Source: Acytostelium subglobosum LB1
Taxonomy: Eukaryota > Evosea > Eumycetozoa > Acytosteliales > Acytosteliaceae
NCBI RefSeq assembly: GCF_000787575.1
Contig: NW_012236516.1
Location: forward strand, 2,126 to 66,125
Reading direction: 5' to 3'
DNA length: 64,000 bases
Each line of letters begins with the position of its first letter. Positions within the stretch are counted from its first letter, which is position 1. The notes beneath the pieces are model-generated. The model saw nothing but the letters and a program-made list of their open reading frames with translations, was not told where the DNA came from and did no database searches. Below, in pieces: positions 32,348 to 42,646 of the stretch. Both the position numbers and the translations under genes were made by a program.

Positions 32348-35050
32348 ATGGAGAGAGATATAGATCAACTGTTAAGACATGTATTGTTGATCAATGTTAT
32401 TACAAGAGATTATGTGTTTGGATGTATGAGTTGGATACATGGTAGGCTGGGACTGGTGGCCTGTCGTGGACGTGATATGGTCAGTATAGAGACATGTCTA
32501 GCATGTAAAGAAGACAAAAGGTTCAAACTATACTTTGAACAACTATATGCTAGAGGCAGTACAATAAGTGGCGGTGGTGGAGTTGGCTATGATATGTTAT
32601 GTACGGCACTCAAACAAATTGCCAACAATGACAATGACAATGACGAGGAACCAGAAGGCGTCATACACAATGACGTTACAAGATACTTGATCAAGACGAT
32701 CAAACGCACTCTTGCACAATGCCTCAAGACCAACAATCATCTAATGTTTGGATATATCATTGATCACTTGCGACTGCCATTGCTAAATACTGGCGACCCC
32801 AACACCAACACCAGTCCTCTGTCAGACTTGCACTTTAATGAATTCATCAAAGACCTGCATCTGGGCATTGAACACGACAAGATCTACTTGAGCCGTGCAT
32901 TCATTAACTTGATCATCGATGCGCCCTGGCCTGCACCAACCTCACTCGTCAAGCTAATGGCCATCTCTGCGCTGGGTCGACATGCAGACGTCAACCTGTT
33001 CAAAGAGATAGTGACACGAAACTGGCGACATCGTGCCGTTATACTCTATCACATGGGCATGCCCGCCTCGGTTGGAGAGCTGGAGAAGGACGATCACAAT
33101 CGACTCTTTGTTCAAATGGAGATTGGACATGGACAGGCAAGAGACGAGGACATCCTCCAGCTGGTTGACTTCTATCACACACTGACGGAAACACGTGAGC
33201 TTGAGGGCAAGTTCTATCTCAAGCTGCTGGGTCTGGCTTTGCTCAACAGGCGATGTAGTGTGGCCTTGCGACTCGTGGAGCTTGCCGATAAACAAACAGA
33301 GTTGGTCATCTATCACAAGTTATTGGCAGAGTATGCAGATGCCAGTGTGCTCGACGCACTCGACTATCAACTGCCAGAAATTTCAGTTGACCAGAAGTTC
33401 GTATTGGATGAGCTATTGGCAATGGCTGCACAAAATGGCAATATGGACTACCTTCAACATATCCATCCTCAACTTGTTGAGACCATCAGTGAGATGGACT
33501 TGTCCCAGCATCCCGATGAATGTCCATTCTCCATTGGTCGCGTAGACCTTTTAAAAAAGGCATTGGACAATGGACACTTTGAATGTGCTCGTTATCTCAT
33601 CGAATATTATGGTCCATTACGAATCAATGCCATGGGAACATACCAAGAATACACTCGATGGTCCATCCATGGACTACAGATGAATGATTCAACAGTGGAT
33701 ATGATCAGCTGGCTCCTGGAAACCAATGGTATGTATCATGATGCCTCCGCGTCAATCAAACATTCAAACACTAACCCGTTGGAATCACTCCGCTCCATTC
33801 AATCAATCAATCTCAAAGATCAATCAGAAGATGTTGTAACATTTAAAATCAACAAGTTGTTTAAGCAGGCGATAATGGCCAGAAGAATGGATGTACTCGT
33901 GCGGTTGGAACAGGCGGTCTCTGATCCACGCTTGGCGGTATCAATGCCACATTTACAGAATGATTATTGTTCAATGGTATCGATTCATAATACATTGAAT
34001 GATGCCATCAATCAACAATACTCTGAAGCCATTCAATTCCTTTTGATCAATCATTTCTCAACAACAACAACTGCAACAATGAAGAATGGAGAAGACAACC
34101 AACCAAGATCATTATTATTGGATATGGAAGATATATCAAAGTGCGACTTGGATACTCAACGCCTGGTATTCTCAACTCTCAAACCTGGCCAGATCAGAGT
34201 GATGTATCCCAAGGGTGGCACATACAAGTCAACTTTGGACACATTGCAAATGATGAATGAGTATGGACATTTTGAAGCAGTAGGGACATGGGTGTCACAG
34301 AGCAAGCTGGCCATGTTCAAGACGGCGGCCGTATTACCTGGCGGGTATGACATCATGACCGGGCTTTACGATACCCCTCACACGGCTCACCTCAGCCTCT
34401 TTGAGGAGGTGTGTCAGCGGTCTGGAGACGTCAGGGTGCTGCGGTACCTCATCGATCATGGCTATAAATATCATGTGTCAATGACAATCAACAAGGCGAT
34501 GAGTGGCATGAACAAGGAGGCCATTGATTTCCTGCTGAGCACAGACGATCACCTTCAACGCCACCCTGTGGCCAAAGCTGGATACTTCCTCTTTGATGAT
34601 GTAGTCTCCTATCTTGAGTCCTGCAGACGATATCATACACATGCCGAACGTTATTGCGACTTCTTCCCCTTTGTCTGGGAACGCATTGATCCAGACAACA
34701 AGCTCGACACTGAATCAATCAAACGAATGATGTCGGCAGTCAATATCAACCTGCCTTTGTACATGACGTTGTTAGACTTGGTCAGTGAGCTGCCGACAGC
34801 TTGGTCCAAATCATTCATCCCACCGCCCAAACTATCATGGATAGCTGGATATCAAATCCTGAACAAAGACACAGTCATCACCGTTGATGCCAACATACAG
34901 CCATTCAACAGGCATAGCCAGGTCTATCAGACGAAGTACAGTCCAATTGTCCAGCCATTAGCCAAGCACAACTACAAGTCCTACCAACGTCTACTAATTG
35001 CCAATGGACTAGTTGTGTCATCCATGCATTATAGAGTCAACACGGAATAA
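32348..35050 (+). CDS. Ankyrin-like repeat protein of a dictyostelid family
   Basis: About 900 residues, intronless. The first in-frame ATG is 32348 (MERDIDQLLRHVLL); the frame is open back to about 32243 without an ATG, so an upstream exon is possible. An N-terminal helical head (FGCMSWIHGRLGLVACRGRDM) resembles that of the large dictyostelid families with degenerate ankyrin repeats. Repeats recur about every 33-45 residues in the form GHFECARYLIEYYG, GDVRVLRYLIDHGYKY and MNKEAIDFLLSTDD, mostly weak. No catalytic domain is seen. The head looks F-box-like in hydrophobic spacing but this is not secure. Expected role is protein binding. Confidence 0.7.
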   Translation: MERDIDQLLRHVLLINVITRDYVFGCMSWIHGRLGLVACRGRDMVSIETCLACKEDKRFKLYFEQLYARGSTISGGGGVGYDMLCTALKQIANNDNDNDEEPEGVIHNDVTRYLIKTIKRTLAQCLKTNNHLMFGYIIDHLRLPLLNTGDPNTNTSPLSDLHFNEFIKDLHLGIEHDKIYLSRAFINLIIDAPWPAPTSLVKLMAISALGRHADVNLFKEIVTRNWRHRAVILYHMGMPASVGELEKDDHNRLFVQMEIGHGQARDEDILQLVDFYHTLTETRELEGKFYLKLLGLALLNRRCSVALRLVELADKQTELVIYHKLLAEYADASVLDALDYQLPEISVDQKFVLDELLAMAAQNGNMDYLQHIHPQLVETISEMDLSQHPDECPFSIGRVDLLKKALDNGHFECARYLIEYYGPLRINAMGTYQEYTRWSIHGLQMNDSTVDMISWLLETNGMYHDASASIKHSNTNPLESLRSIQSINLKDQSEDVVTFKINKLFKQAIMARRMDVLVRLEQAVSDPRLAVSMPHLQNDYCSMVSIHNTLNDAINQQYSEAIQFLLINHFSTTTTATMKNGEDNQPRSLLLDMEDISKCDLDTQRLVFSTLKPGQIRVMYPKGGTYKSTLDTLQMMNEYGHFEAVGTWVSQSKLAMFKTAAVLPGGYDIMTGLYDTPHTAHLSLFEEVCQRSGDVRVLRYLIDHGYKYHVSMTINKAMSGMNKEAIDFLLSTDDHLQRHPVAKAGYFLFDDVVSYLESCRRYHTHAERYCDFFPFVWERIDPDNKLDTESIKRMMSAVNINLPLYMTLLDLVSELPTAWSKSFIPPPKLSWIAGYQILNKDTVITVDANIQPFNRHSQVYQTKYSPIVQPLAKHNYKSYQRLLIANGLVVSSMHYRVNTE

Positions 35051-35197
35051 AAATGTGATCAAACACACACAACTTCATCATCATTATCTTTTCAAAAGCG
35101 ATTTTGATGGCCTCACAAGGCCCACCACAGGACCAATCAAACATTCATTCTTCCAATCATTCTTACACATCAATATATAACAACAAACAACATTAAG

Positions 35198-36349
35198 ATG
35201 ATGAATCAAAGGATACTCAGAAGTGTTGTTGGTACTGTGAACAGGACAGGTCAATCATCGACACCATTGATGATGGGTTTGATTCGTCCACATCAATCAT
35301 TTGGTGCACCAACCACCACTACAATCAGACTATACTGTTCAGTGGCTCCCACTGTACCACATGACCAGAAGATCATTGTTGTCACCTCTGGCAAGGGTGG
35401 CACGGGCAAGGTATGTCTCCCTATATCATGATCAAATGTGATCACTCAATCATACTCATACTCACACATCACATATCTAGACAACAAGCAGCAGTTCATT
35501 CTCATATGGTCTGGCAGAGAAAGGCTTCAAGACATGTGTTATTGACTTTGGTAAGGACTAGACTTGATCGACACCAGGGACTATCCCTCCCTACCCGACA
35601 CTCACACGAACAAACACGATCACACTCAACATCAACGATCAACAACAGATATTGGTCTTAGAAACTTGGACATTCACTTTGGAATGGAGCGTAGAGTAGT
35701 CTTTGACTTTATCAATGTGTTGAATGGCGATTGCACACTGAGACAGGCTTTGATCAAGGATAGGAAGAACCCCAACTTGTACTTGCTTGCCGCATCGCAG
35801 ACAAAGGACAAGACTGCACTCAAGATGGAGGCGGTCGAGAAGGTGTTGGACGAGCTGCGCGAGAGCTTCGACTACATTGTGTGCGACTCACCTGCTGGCA
35901 TTGAGAGTGGCGCCCACCACGCCATGTACTGGTCGGATCAGGCCATCATCTGCACCAACCCCGAGCTGTCATCTGTGCGCGACTCTGACAAGATGTTGGG
36001 CATCCTGGCAAGCAAGTCGAAGCGTGCGCTCGAGGGCAAGGACCCAATCAAGCTTAACCTGCTCATCACAAGATACTCGCCAGAGCGTGCTGAGAGTGGC
36101 GGCATGCTGTCCGTCAAAGATATACAGGAGAACCTTGGCATCAAGCTGATTGGCGTCGTGCCAGAGTCCCAAGATATCCTGACGTGCACCAACCTTGGTC
36201 GTCCCGTCATCACACTGGACAAGGCATCGGATCCCGCTGAGGCCTATCGCGATGTTGTCGAGAGATTCCTCGGTGATCCCAAACCATTCAGATTCATTGA
36301 GCCCAAGCCCACTGGTCTCTTCTCCAAAATGTCAAAGCTCTTTGGTTAA
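35198..36349 (+). CDS. minD: MinD, septum-site ATPase, mitochondrially targeted
   Basis: Exons 35198-35410, 35481-35550 and 35649-36349 give about 327 residues. Residues 1-50 are rich in Arg, Ser and Thr with no Asp or Glu (MMNQRILRSVVGTVNR...), a transit peptide that bacterial MinD lacks. The deviant Walker A motif SGKGGTGKTT spans the first intron; then VIDFDIGLRNLDIHFG, FDYIVCDSPAGIESGA (Walker B-like), and at the C-terminus GLFSKMSKLFG, the amphipathic membrane-targeting helix of MinD. In bacteria MinD with MinC and MinE positions the FtsZ ring; here the likely site is the mitochondrial inner membrane. Three introns-worth of eukaryotic structure (two introns) rules out bacterial contamination. 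No minC or minE is seen in the window. Confidence 0.95.
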
Positions 36350-36463
36350 AAGTAATCAAGATATCACCAACTGCTCTACTGCTTAACTCGAATATAAAGC
36401 TGTCAATGTATTACCAATGGTCCCCCTCCATCGTCTTGTTGTTGACATTGATTGATTGAGTGC

Positions 36464-37432
36464 TCAGGAATGTGTAGACTTGAGGTCCTGATAGAACTTC
36501 TTGTAGAGTTGAAGACTTGGATGTCTATGGATAAAGTCGTCAGTGGCAATATTTAGGAAATACATAGTTGCAAAGTCTGGATTCGTAATAGAGATGGCTA
36601 TGTTCTCCTTTGATTGATCACCATTGAAGTGTACGCCAACGAACTCTCCATATGACAAAGGAGATCCTATTGGTCCACCAGCAACTCCTCGAAGTTTAAA
36701 GACTCCTTTTAGATAGTCCCATATTGACTCTTGTCTGACCTTTGTAACATTTATCACTACCAGATGTTCGTTGATTTTTGGATTGCTCCTCAAATCCTGG
36801 TGAAGCACTACAAGGTCGTTCTCAGAGTAATTCAGGAGGTTGTCATCACTGAGCTTCTTGAAAGATACTGATTGAGGGTATCCAATCAGAAAATAATGAG
36901 GAGATTCAACTGGAGGGAAATGAGGAATAATATATTGGATCTCCTTTGGAACTTTGTTAACGAATTGGAGTATTATCAATGGGAAATCCAATTCCCATAT
37001 TGGCTGAGAAGGACAAAGTTCATAAGCATTTGGATTCTCTTGAATGTGATCAGTATCAACTTCTCCATCAGTAGCGTCTACTCCATAGTATATATAAATG
37101 TTGCTCAAAGAGTAACCTAAAGTACTTTTCTTATGGACATGTTTGGAAGTTATAACCATGTTCTCACTAACATTGAATCCAGTTCCATAACACCAGATTG
37201 GATCATAATCAATGTCTCCGCTATCATATCTCCAGAATATCCTTCCAACTGATTTGGAGCATGTCTCTATCTGTTCTTTTAGAGTTTGTTCGAGTACACT
37301 ACCAATGAGTTCATTTCTCGAGTTGACAGAGTGTATAGATACCTCTTGGTCTTCGAATTTCCAATGTATCCTCTTTGTCCTTTGTTTTTCTATTGTCTCA
37401 TCTACATAATACAAATCAGTGTAATCTTCCAT
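36464..37432 (-). CDS. Trypsin-fold peptidase-like protein, catalytic Ser replaced
   Basis: A single exon of 322 residues without signal peptide. Chymotrypsin-like pattern: GTGFNVSENMVITSKHV with the His at 98, an Asp in WELDFPLIILQ (about 149), and RGVAGGPIGSPLSYGEFVGVH where GxSGGP is expected. The nucleophile position 251 is Ala, so proteolysis by the normal mechanism is not expected. A cytosolic binding or decoy role is possible. HFPPVESPHYFLIGYP fits the strand before the S1 pocket. Base composition is more AT-rich than its neighbours, as is common for young dictyostelid families. Convergent with minD, 114 bp apart. Confidence 0.75.
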   Translation of the reverse strand: MEDYTDLYYVDETIEKQRTKRIHWKFEDQEVSIHSVNSRNELIGSVLEQTLKEQIETCSKSVGRIFWRYDSGDIDYDPIWCYGTGFNVSENMVITSKHVHKKSTLGYSLSNIYIYYGVDATDGEVDTDHIQENPNAYELCPSQPIWELDFPLIILQFVNKVPKEIQYIIPHFPPVESPHYFLIGYPQSVSFKKLSDDNLLNYSENDLVVLHQDLRSNPKINEHLVVINVTKVRQESIWDYLKGVFKLRGVAGGPIGSPLSYGEFVGVHFNGDQSKENIAISITNPDFATMYFLNIATDDFIHRHPSLQLYKKFYQDLKSTHS

Positions 37433-38116
37433 TCTTAATTATAACTACTTACATATATTTAGTTAATATTGAAATGAAGAGCTTGAGTAGTGAACAAGTA
37501 TTAGAAGTTGGACAGATGTCAATTTCTTGGTATGAATCTGTATGACCAAATATGGTTATGAACAAGGACAAAGAATATATACTAACACTAACTAATACCT
37601 TTATTGTCATTACTGTATGATTGTTGTCATTTAAATGTACAGTTAACTAATACTACTATTATTATAATACCTTGTTTGTTGATTGATTGAGATGGATGAG
37701 TTGAACGAATAAATACCGATTGACTAATTGATTGATTGATTGATTGTGATGGATGATTGAATGAAACTGACTGACTGTTAAGCATGGACCTGGAAGCCAG
37801 GGACCCTATACTCAATGGACAATAATAAAAGGGGAGTTGTGTATGTGGACTAATGTGGAGGAAGTTGAAGTAGTTGGATGTATGTGTGTATGAGGTGATG
37901 GTGATTGAAGAGGGATGGGATGGATGGGATAGGGAAAGCTGCGTTCTTCAGGCGGCTTCCTTCAATTCAATTCAATTCATTTCGACGGAGAGAGAGAGAG
38001 AAAGAGAGAGTGAGAGAGTCTAGACTGGGTTGTTGAGCGCGCGCCTCCAAGTTGTTTCGAAACGTGTCGTACAGGGGGGTTGATAAGAGGAAGGAGGAGA
38101 TGGATAGACTACATTC
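37433..38116. other. Spacer between trypsin-like gene and Rab1
   Basis: Holds the trypsin-like promoter (leftward) and the Rab1 3' UTR. ATTG repeats (37728-37745), an AGAGAGAG tract (37985-38015) and GAGATGGATGAG-type runs are present. No gene was recognised. Confidence 0.4.
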
Positions 38117-38990
38117 TTAAAGAATGAGACATTTCTTCTTCTTGACAACTGGTGTGCCAGAGCTAGGCTTGACAACGTTGTTGTTGTAGTTGTTTCCTCC
38201 TGTCGAGATGCCACCCTGCAGCTTCTTGATCTCGCTGGCCATAATCATAAAGGCCTCCTCGACGTTTGCGCTCGACTTGGCACTGGTCTCCAAAAAGGGG
38301 ATGCCGGCAGCGTCGGCGTATTCACGGGCGACGGCGGTCTCGACGACCTTCTTCTCGATCAAATCGCACTTGTTGCCGACCAACAAACGGGTGACGCTGT
38401 CACAGGCGTATCTCTGAATCTCCTGCATCCACTGCTTGACGTTGTTGAATGACACGTGGTCAGTGACATCATACACCACGATGATGCCGTGTGCACCTCT
38501 GTAGTATGATGATGTAATAGTTCTGAATCTCTCTTGACCAGCAGTATCCCACTAAGTTATGTTTGAATGATTGTGTTAGAGCATGTCGTTGTTGACCTTT
38601 GATGGACAGTCCAAGAATAACTTACGATTTGCAACTTGATGATCTTGCCATCCAAGTTGATGGTTCTGATCTTAAAGTCGACACCAATGGTTGAGATATA
38701 GCTCTCTGTGTAAGTGTCATCAGCGAATCTCAACAAGAGACAAGACTAAAGTAATATTAGAGATAATGAATGTTAGAATGATTATGGTCTTTCGTCGAAT
38801 ATATATATATATATTGGTCCTGTCGCAATTGTTTCGCAATGTCTTCATTCATTCAATCATACCTTTCCAACACCACTGTCACCAATAAGGAGGAGCTTGA
38901 AGAGGTAGTCGCTATACAAGTTGAAGTATGTTAGTAACGACTCAATGATGTGAGTTAACAATTATATAATACATACTATTCTGGGTTCAT
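38117..38990 (-). CDS. rab1: Rab1-family small GTPase
   Basis: Controls ER-to-Golgi vesicle traffic. Four exons (38977-38990, 38863-38911, 38626-38745, 38117-38551) give 205 residues. The first exon holds only MNPE plus part of Tyr. [20 protein letters not shown], the switch I stretch [41 protein letters not shown] and FLETSAK are nearly identical to animal Rab1. The C-terminus is NNN/Ser-rich and ends KKKKCLIL, a single-cysteine CxxL prenylation motif rather than the double cysteine usual for Rab1. An intron interrupts the P-loop (after GK). Confidence 0.94.
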
Positions 38991-40527
38991 TCTTTAATGT
39001 ATGTGTATTTCTGTTAAGTCGTAAAGATTGTATAAAGTATGTAAGAGTGAGTAATTATGTAAAGTGTGTTTATATATAGATGTTGACTATTACTACAATT
39101 ATAAAATGCGTTTGTATATGTGTGTATGTGTGTGTGAGAGAGAAGAGATAAATGAATGAATGTATGAATGAATGAAAGATAAAAGGGGATTGGTGGTGCC
39201 GATGTGTGTGTTGGATATTGTTGTCAAGTGAGTGAATGAGTGATGAGCTTTGGGTCTTTGGGAGGGAGTTGTTGGCTCTCTCACTGCTGAAAAGGTGTGG
39301 TTGTTGAAAAAATCATAAAAAAAAATAAGTGGATCAAAAAAAAAATTAACGAGGGAGAAGAGGGACCATCACTTTGATCACTGATCGCTCCACACTTCAT
39401 TCATTCAATGAATCGTCAAGTTGGTAGCATAGCATCTCTCTCACTCTCTATCGCGTGATTAAGACTTTAGCGCGAGTCATGGTCATGGTCTTGCAATAGG
39501 CGACAACAAAATATGGTGGACATTTAGTCCAACAACGATCAGTACTTACATCTTAAGATCTAATAGTTTGATTTGATTGATTGATTGGACAAACAGATAC
39601 AGAGATTTAATAATTAGTTGATTGATTGATTGATCAAAAGTACAATAACAACAATAAACTTGTAGGAGTCTATTGATTGTTAGTGGATACCACTTAAATA
39701 ATATACCGCCGATTCATCATCTCGATTCAAAGAGTTATTCGTTCACGAAAGATAATCAATGAACTAGTTGGGTTTGGTGCCATCAACAACAATGAAACAA
39801 ATTCATAGTTCTCCAGAACAACTATCTTATATCTCTCTTCTCACTCACCAATCACACCATCACTCATTTTTACCCTGGGCGATTAATTCAAAAAACAAGT
39901 TTCAAAGTTCCCAAAAATCACTTTGACGACGAAAGATTGATGGACCACTCACCTCCTTTCTTGATCAGAAACACTTGACAATAACGATTAATTAATAATA
40001 ACTTTAGTGATAGGTAGATACTATACAATAATAATATATATTTTAGATTAGAGAAGCGAACTCTTTGACATCTGTTGTGCCTGTAGAATTACATGAACAC
40101 GAATACAGATTATAAGCTCCCCCCTTTGATGGTTTCTATTCTCCGCTCTAAGGAGCTCAGTGTCGACGTAGTGATGGGTTCCAAGTGAGGGGTGCACCAC
40201 TCATTTTTCCTATTTTGGTCTAAAAGCTGCCAAGGCTGGAAGCGCAGAACCTCTTTCGTTTTCGCTTCCCAAAAACCATCAATATTAACTCAAGTCAGGT
40301 CAGTGACTGACACCAACGTCTGCCTGGCGGGAAGCTGCTCTATTTATTATCTGATTCCCGCATTATCGATAATGCAACGTCCACCCGCAGTCAGGCAGGT
40401 CACACGCGAATATCATCTTTCGACTAAAAGCCTGTCATATTATAATCATTTATCATTTATTCATTCACTACATATATATCATTATTATTAGTTAGCGTTA
40501 TTATTATTATTACATTGTAAAATATTT
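38991..40527. other. Divergent spacer (Rab1 / GT49)
   Basis: 1.54 kb with both promoters. Contains ATTGATTG runs near 39575 and 39620, A-rich stretches (39313-39350), GTGTGTGT near 39120, and a less AT-rich region (40130-40400) open in places but without any family match. No RNA gene was recognised. Confidence 0.4.
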
Positions 40528-42561
40528 ATGAATATTAAGATCAATATTACTGCGTTGGCAACATTGATTGCCTGCTTGGCAATGTTGGCAATTGTGATGG
40601 CCAAACCAGAACAACAAACACTCGAACAAAAGACCAATTTGGTTTATGATCACATTGAGAGATTGTTAAAGAAGGATCCAACATCTTATATTTATGAGGG
40701 TCCAAATGATCGTGTGCCAGTGGATTCGAGACCAAGACCAACTCACTCTCCATCAACCAGACCATCTGTCAGACCCTCAGTCACACCATCAATCACTCCA
40801 TCGATCACTCCGTCCATCACTCCGTCAATAACTCCATCAATCACTCCATCAATCAGACCATCGATAACCCCTTCAATCACTCCATCGATCACCCCGTCAA
40901 TCCGACCTTCGATTACTCCATCAATCACTCCATCAATCACTCCATCAATCAGACCATCGATCACCCCGTCCATAACTCCGTCGATCACTCCATCGATCAG
41001 ACCATCGATCACTCCATCAATCACTCCATCGATCACTCCATCAATTCGTCCTTCCATCAACCCATCGATCAATCCATCAATCAATCCATCAATCAATCCA
41101 TCAATCAATCCATCGATCAATCCATCGATCAACCCATCGATCAATCCATCGATCAATCCATCGATTAATCCATCGATCAACCCTTCAATCAATCCTTCAA
41201 TCAATCCTTCAATCAATCCATCAATCAATCCATCGATCAATCCATCGATTAATCCATCGATCAATCCATCGATCAATCCATCAATCAATCCTTCGATCAA
41301 TCCAAACAATACATCGAACAATCAAACTCGCCAACCAACTCCCAGACCAACAGTTAGACCAACTCTATCCAAGGTGTCCAACACCCATGCTTTGCCAGGC
41401 CAGTCCATGTTGAACAAGGGACGTCAACTCATTACCAGCCGTATCAAGATGGATTATGACTATGAGAAGGACATCGCCAGGAAGGAGAGATTGGTGCAGC
41501 CAAAGCAAGAGTTCATCGATGGCCACACCACAACATTCGCGACCCAGCCATTCTACCATGTTGCCACCGCCCTGTCCACCACCACTCCAATCGAGTACAA
41601 CATAACAATTATCACTCAAACCACAATTGATCGTTTGAACAAGGTTGCCCTGATGGTCGATCGTTGGCAGGCACCAGTCTCCGTCGCCATCTATGTCAAG
41701 GATGCCGAGCGTGAGATCCCATTGCTCCATGACATGCTGTCATCCTTCCCCTCGTTGCTCCAGTTTGCCGACATCCATTTGATGCATGCCAATAACACGA
41801 GATACCCCGTCAACAACCTGCGTAACCTTGCCATCATCAACGCTCGCACCGACTTCATCCTTATCATGGATGCTGACTTTGTCATCCCATCTGGTACCCA
41901 CGACTACCTCATCCCCTACGTCCAAGTCGCCCAAACAATGAAGGACAAGCTGGCCTTTGTCTTCCCATCCTTCTCCTCGTCGCTCGACCCAAGCCTCCTC
42001 CCCAACACTAAGGCTGAGCTCCTCGACCTAATCAAACAAGGTCACGTCAATCCTTCAAGTAAGTTATTTTGATCACTCGTTCACTCACTCAATCACTCAA
42101 TTACTCACTCCATCACACAATCAATCATGTTAGACTTAAATGTTTGCCCCAAGTGCCATGGTCCAACTGATTATGAGCAATGGTACAGTGCTGATATGGC
42201 GTACAAGGCGCAGTACAAATGGAATTATGAGCCATACTTGTTGTTTGATCGTACCCAAACTGAGTTGTTCGACGAGGTATTCAAGGGTTATGGCTTTGAC
42301 AAGAACTCTCATGTATTCACGATGGCCGTTATGGGATTCAAGTTCTTTGTCCAACCAGAGTCGTTCATCATCCACATCAACCACGAGCAGGCCAATTGGG
42401 AGAGCACGGCCGACCTCGACGTGCAACTTTGGGATGCCCTAGGTGCCGTCTGTGACCTGATTCCCGAGGTCAAGCTTCGCTACAACCTTGACAGCCACGC
42501 CAGAGCATTCGATGAGCCCCTCCAAGCAGAGTGTGTCTCGTACGACTGGTTCTCCGCATGA
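40528..42561 (+). CDS. GT49 family glycosyltransferase (LARGE/B4GAT1-like) with TPSI/NPSI stalk
   Basis: Exons 40528-42058 and 42134-42561 give about 652 residues. Residues 8-25 ([17 protein letters not shown] region) form a signal peptide or type II anchor, so the protein should enter the Golgi. A Pro/Ser/Ile tetrapeptide stalk follows (about 80-258). The catalytic region starts [15 protein letters not shown], continues with [24 protein letters not shown] and [12 protein letters not shown] with the metal-binding DxD, then PKCHGPTDY and the C-terminal [15 protein letters not shown]. This is the order seen in B4GAT1 and the LARGE second domain, which add glucuronic acid. The acceptor here is unknown. 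The stalk could be O-glycosylated on Ser and Thr. Confidence 0.88.
40765..41304 (+). repeat. Coding 12-bp minisatellite (TPSI/RPSI then NPSI units)
   Basis: About 45 tandem 12-bp units within the GT49 gene, of the form CCATCAATCACT in the first half and CCATCGATCAAT in the second. Third-position changes (CCA/CCT/CCG, TCA/TCG, ATC/ATA/ATT) vary while the protein motif stays fixed, pointing to purifying selection on the peptide. The reverse strand also stays open (GLIDG repeat) because of the repeat. Confidence 0.95.
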
Positions 42562-42646
42562 GGACATACCAAGTAGAATAAATATACCAATAGCCTTGGT
42601 CACCCACGCGACGCCTTGGCGACCACGACTATTGAACAAACTATAT

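Noticed and set aside
35198-36349. Bacterial contamination as the source of minD
   Set aside because: Two spliceosomal introns, a presequence and dictyostelid genes on both sides show it is part of the amoeba genome.
40765-41304. Possible CRISPR-like array
   Set aside because: Units are 12 bp, contiguous without spacers, and code for a tetrapeptide repeat within a eukaryotic gene.
40743-41321. Long minus-strand open frame of GLIDG repeats
   Set aside because: It is the reverse complement of the PSI-coding minisatellite in the GT49 gene; the repeat has no stop in that frame. No start context or splice support.
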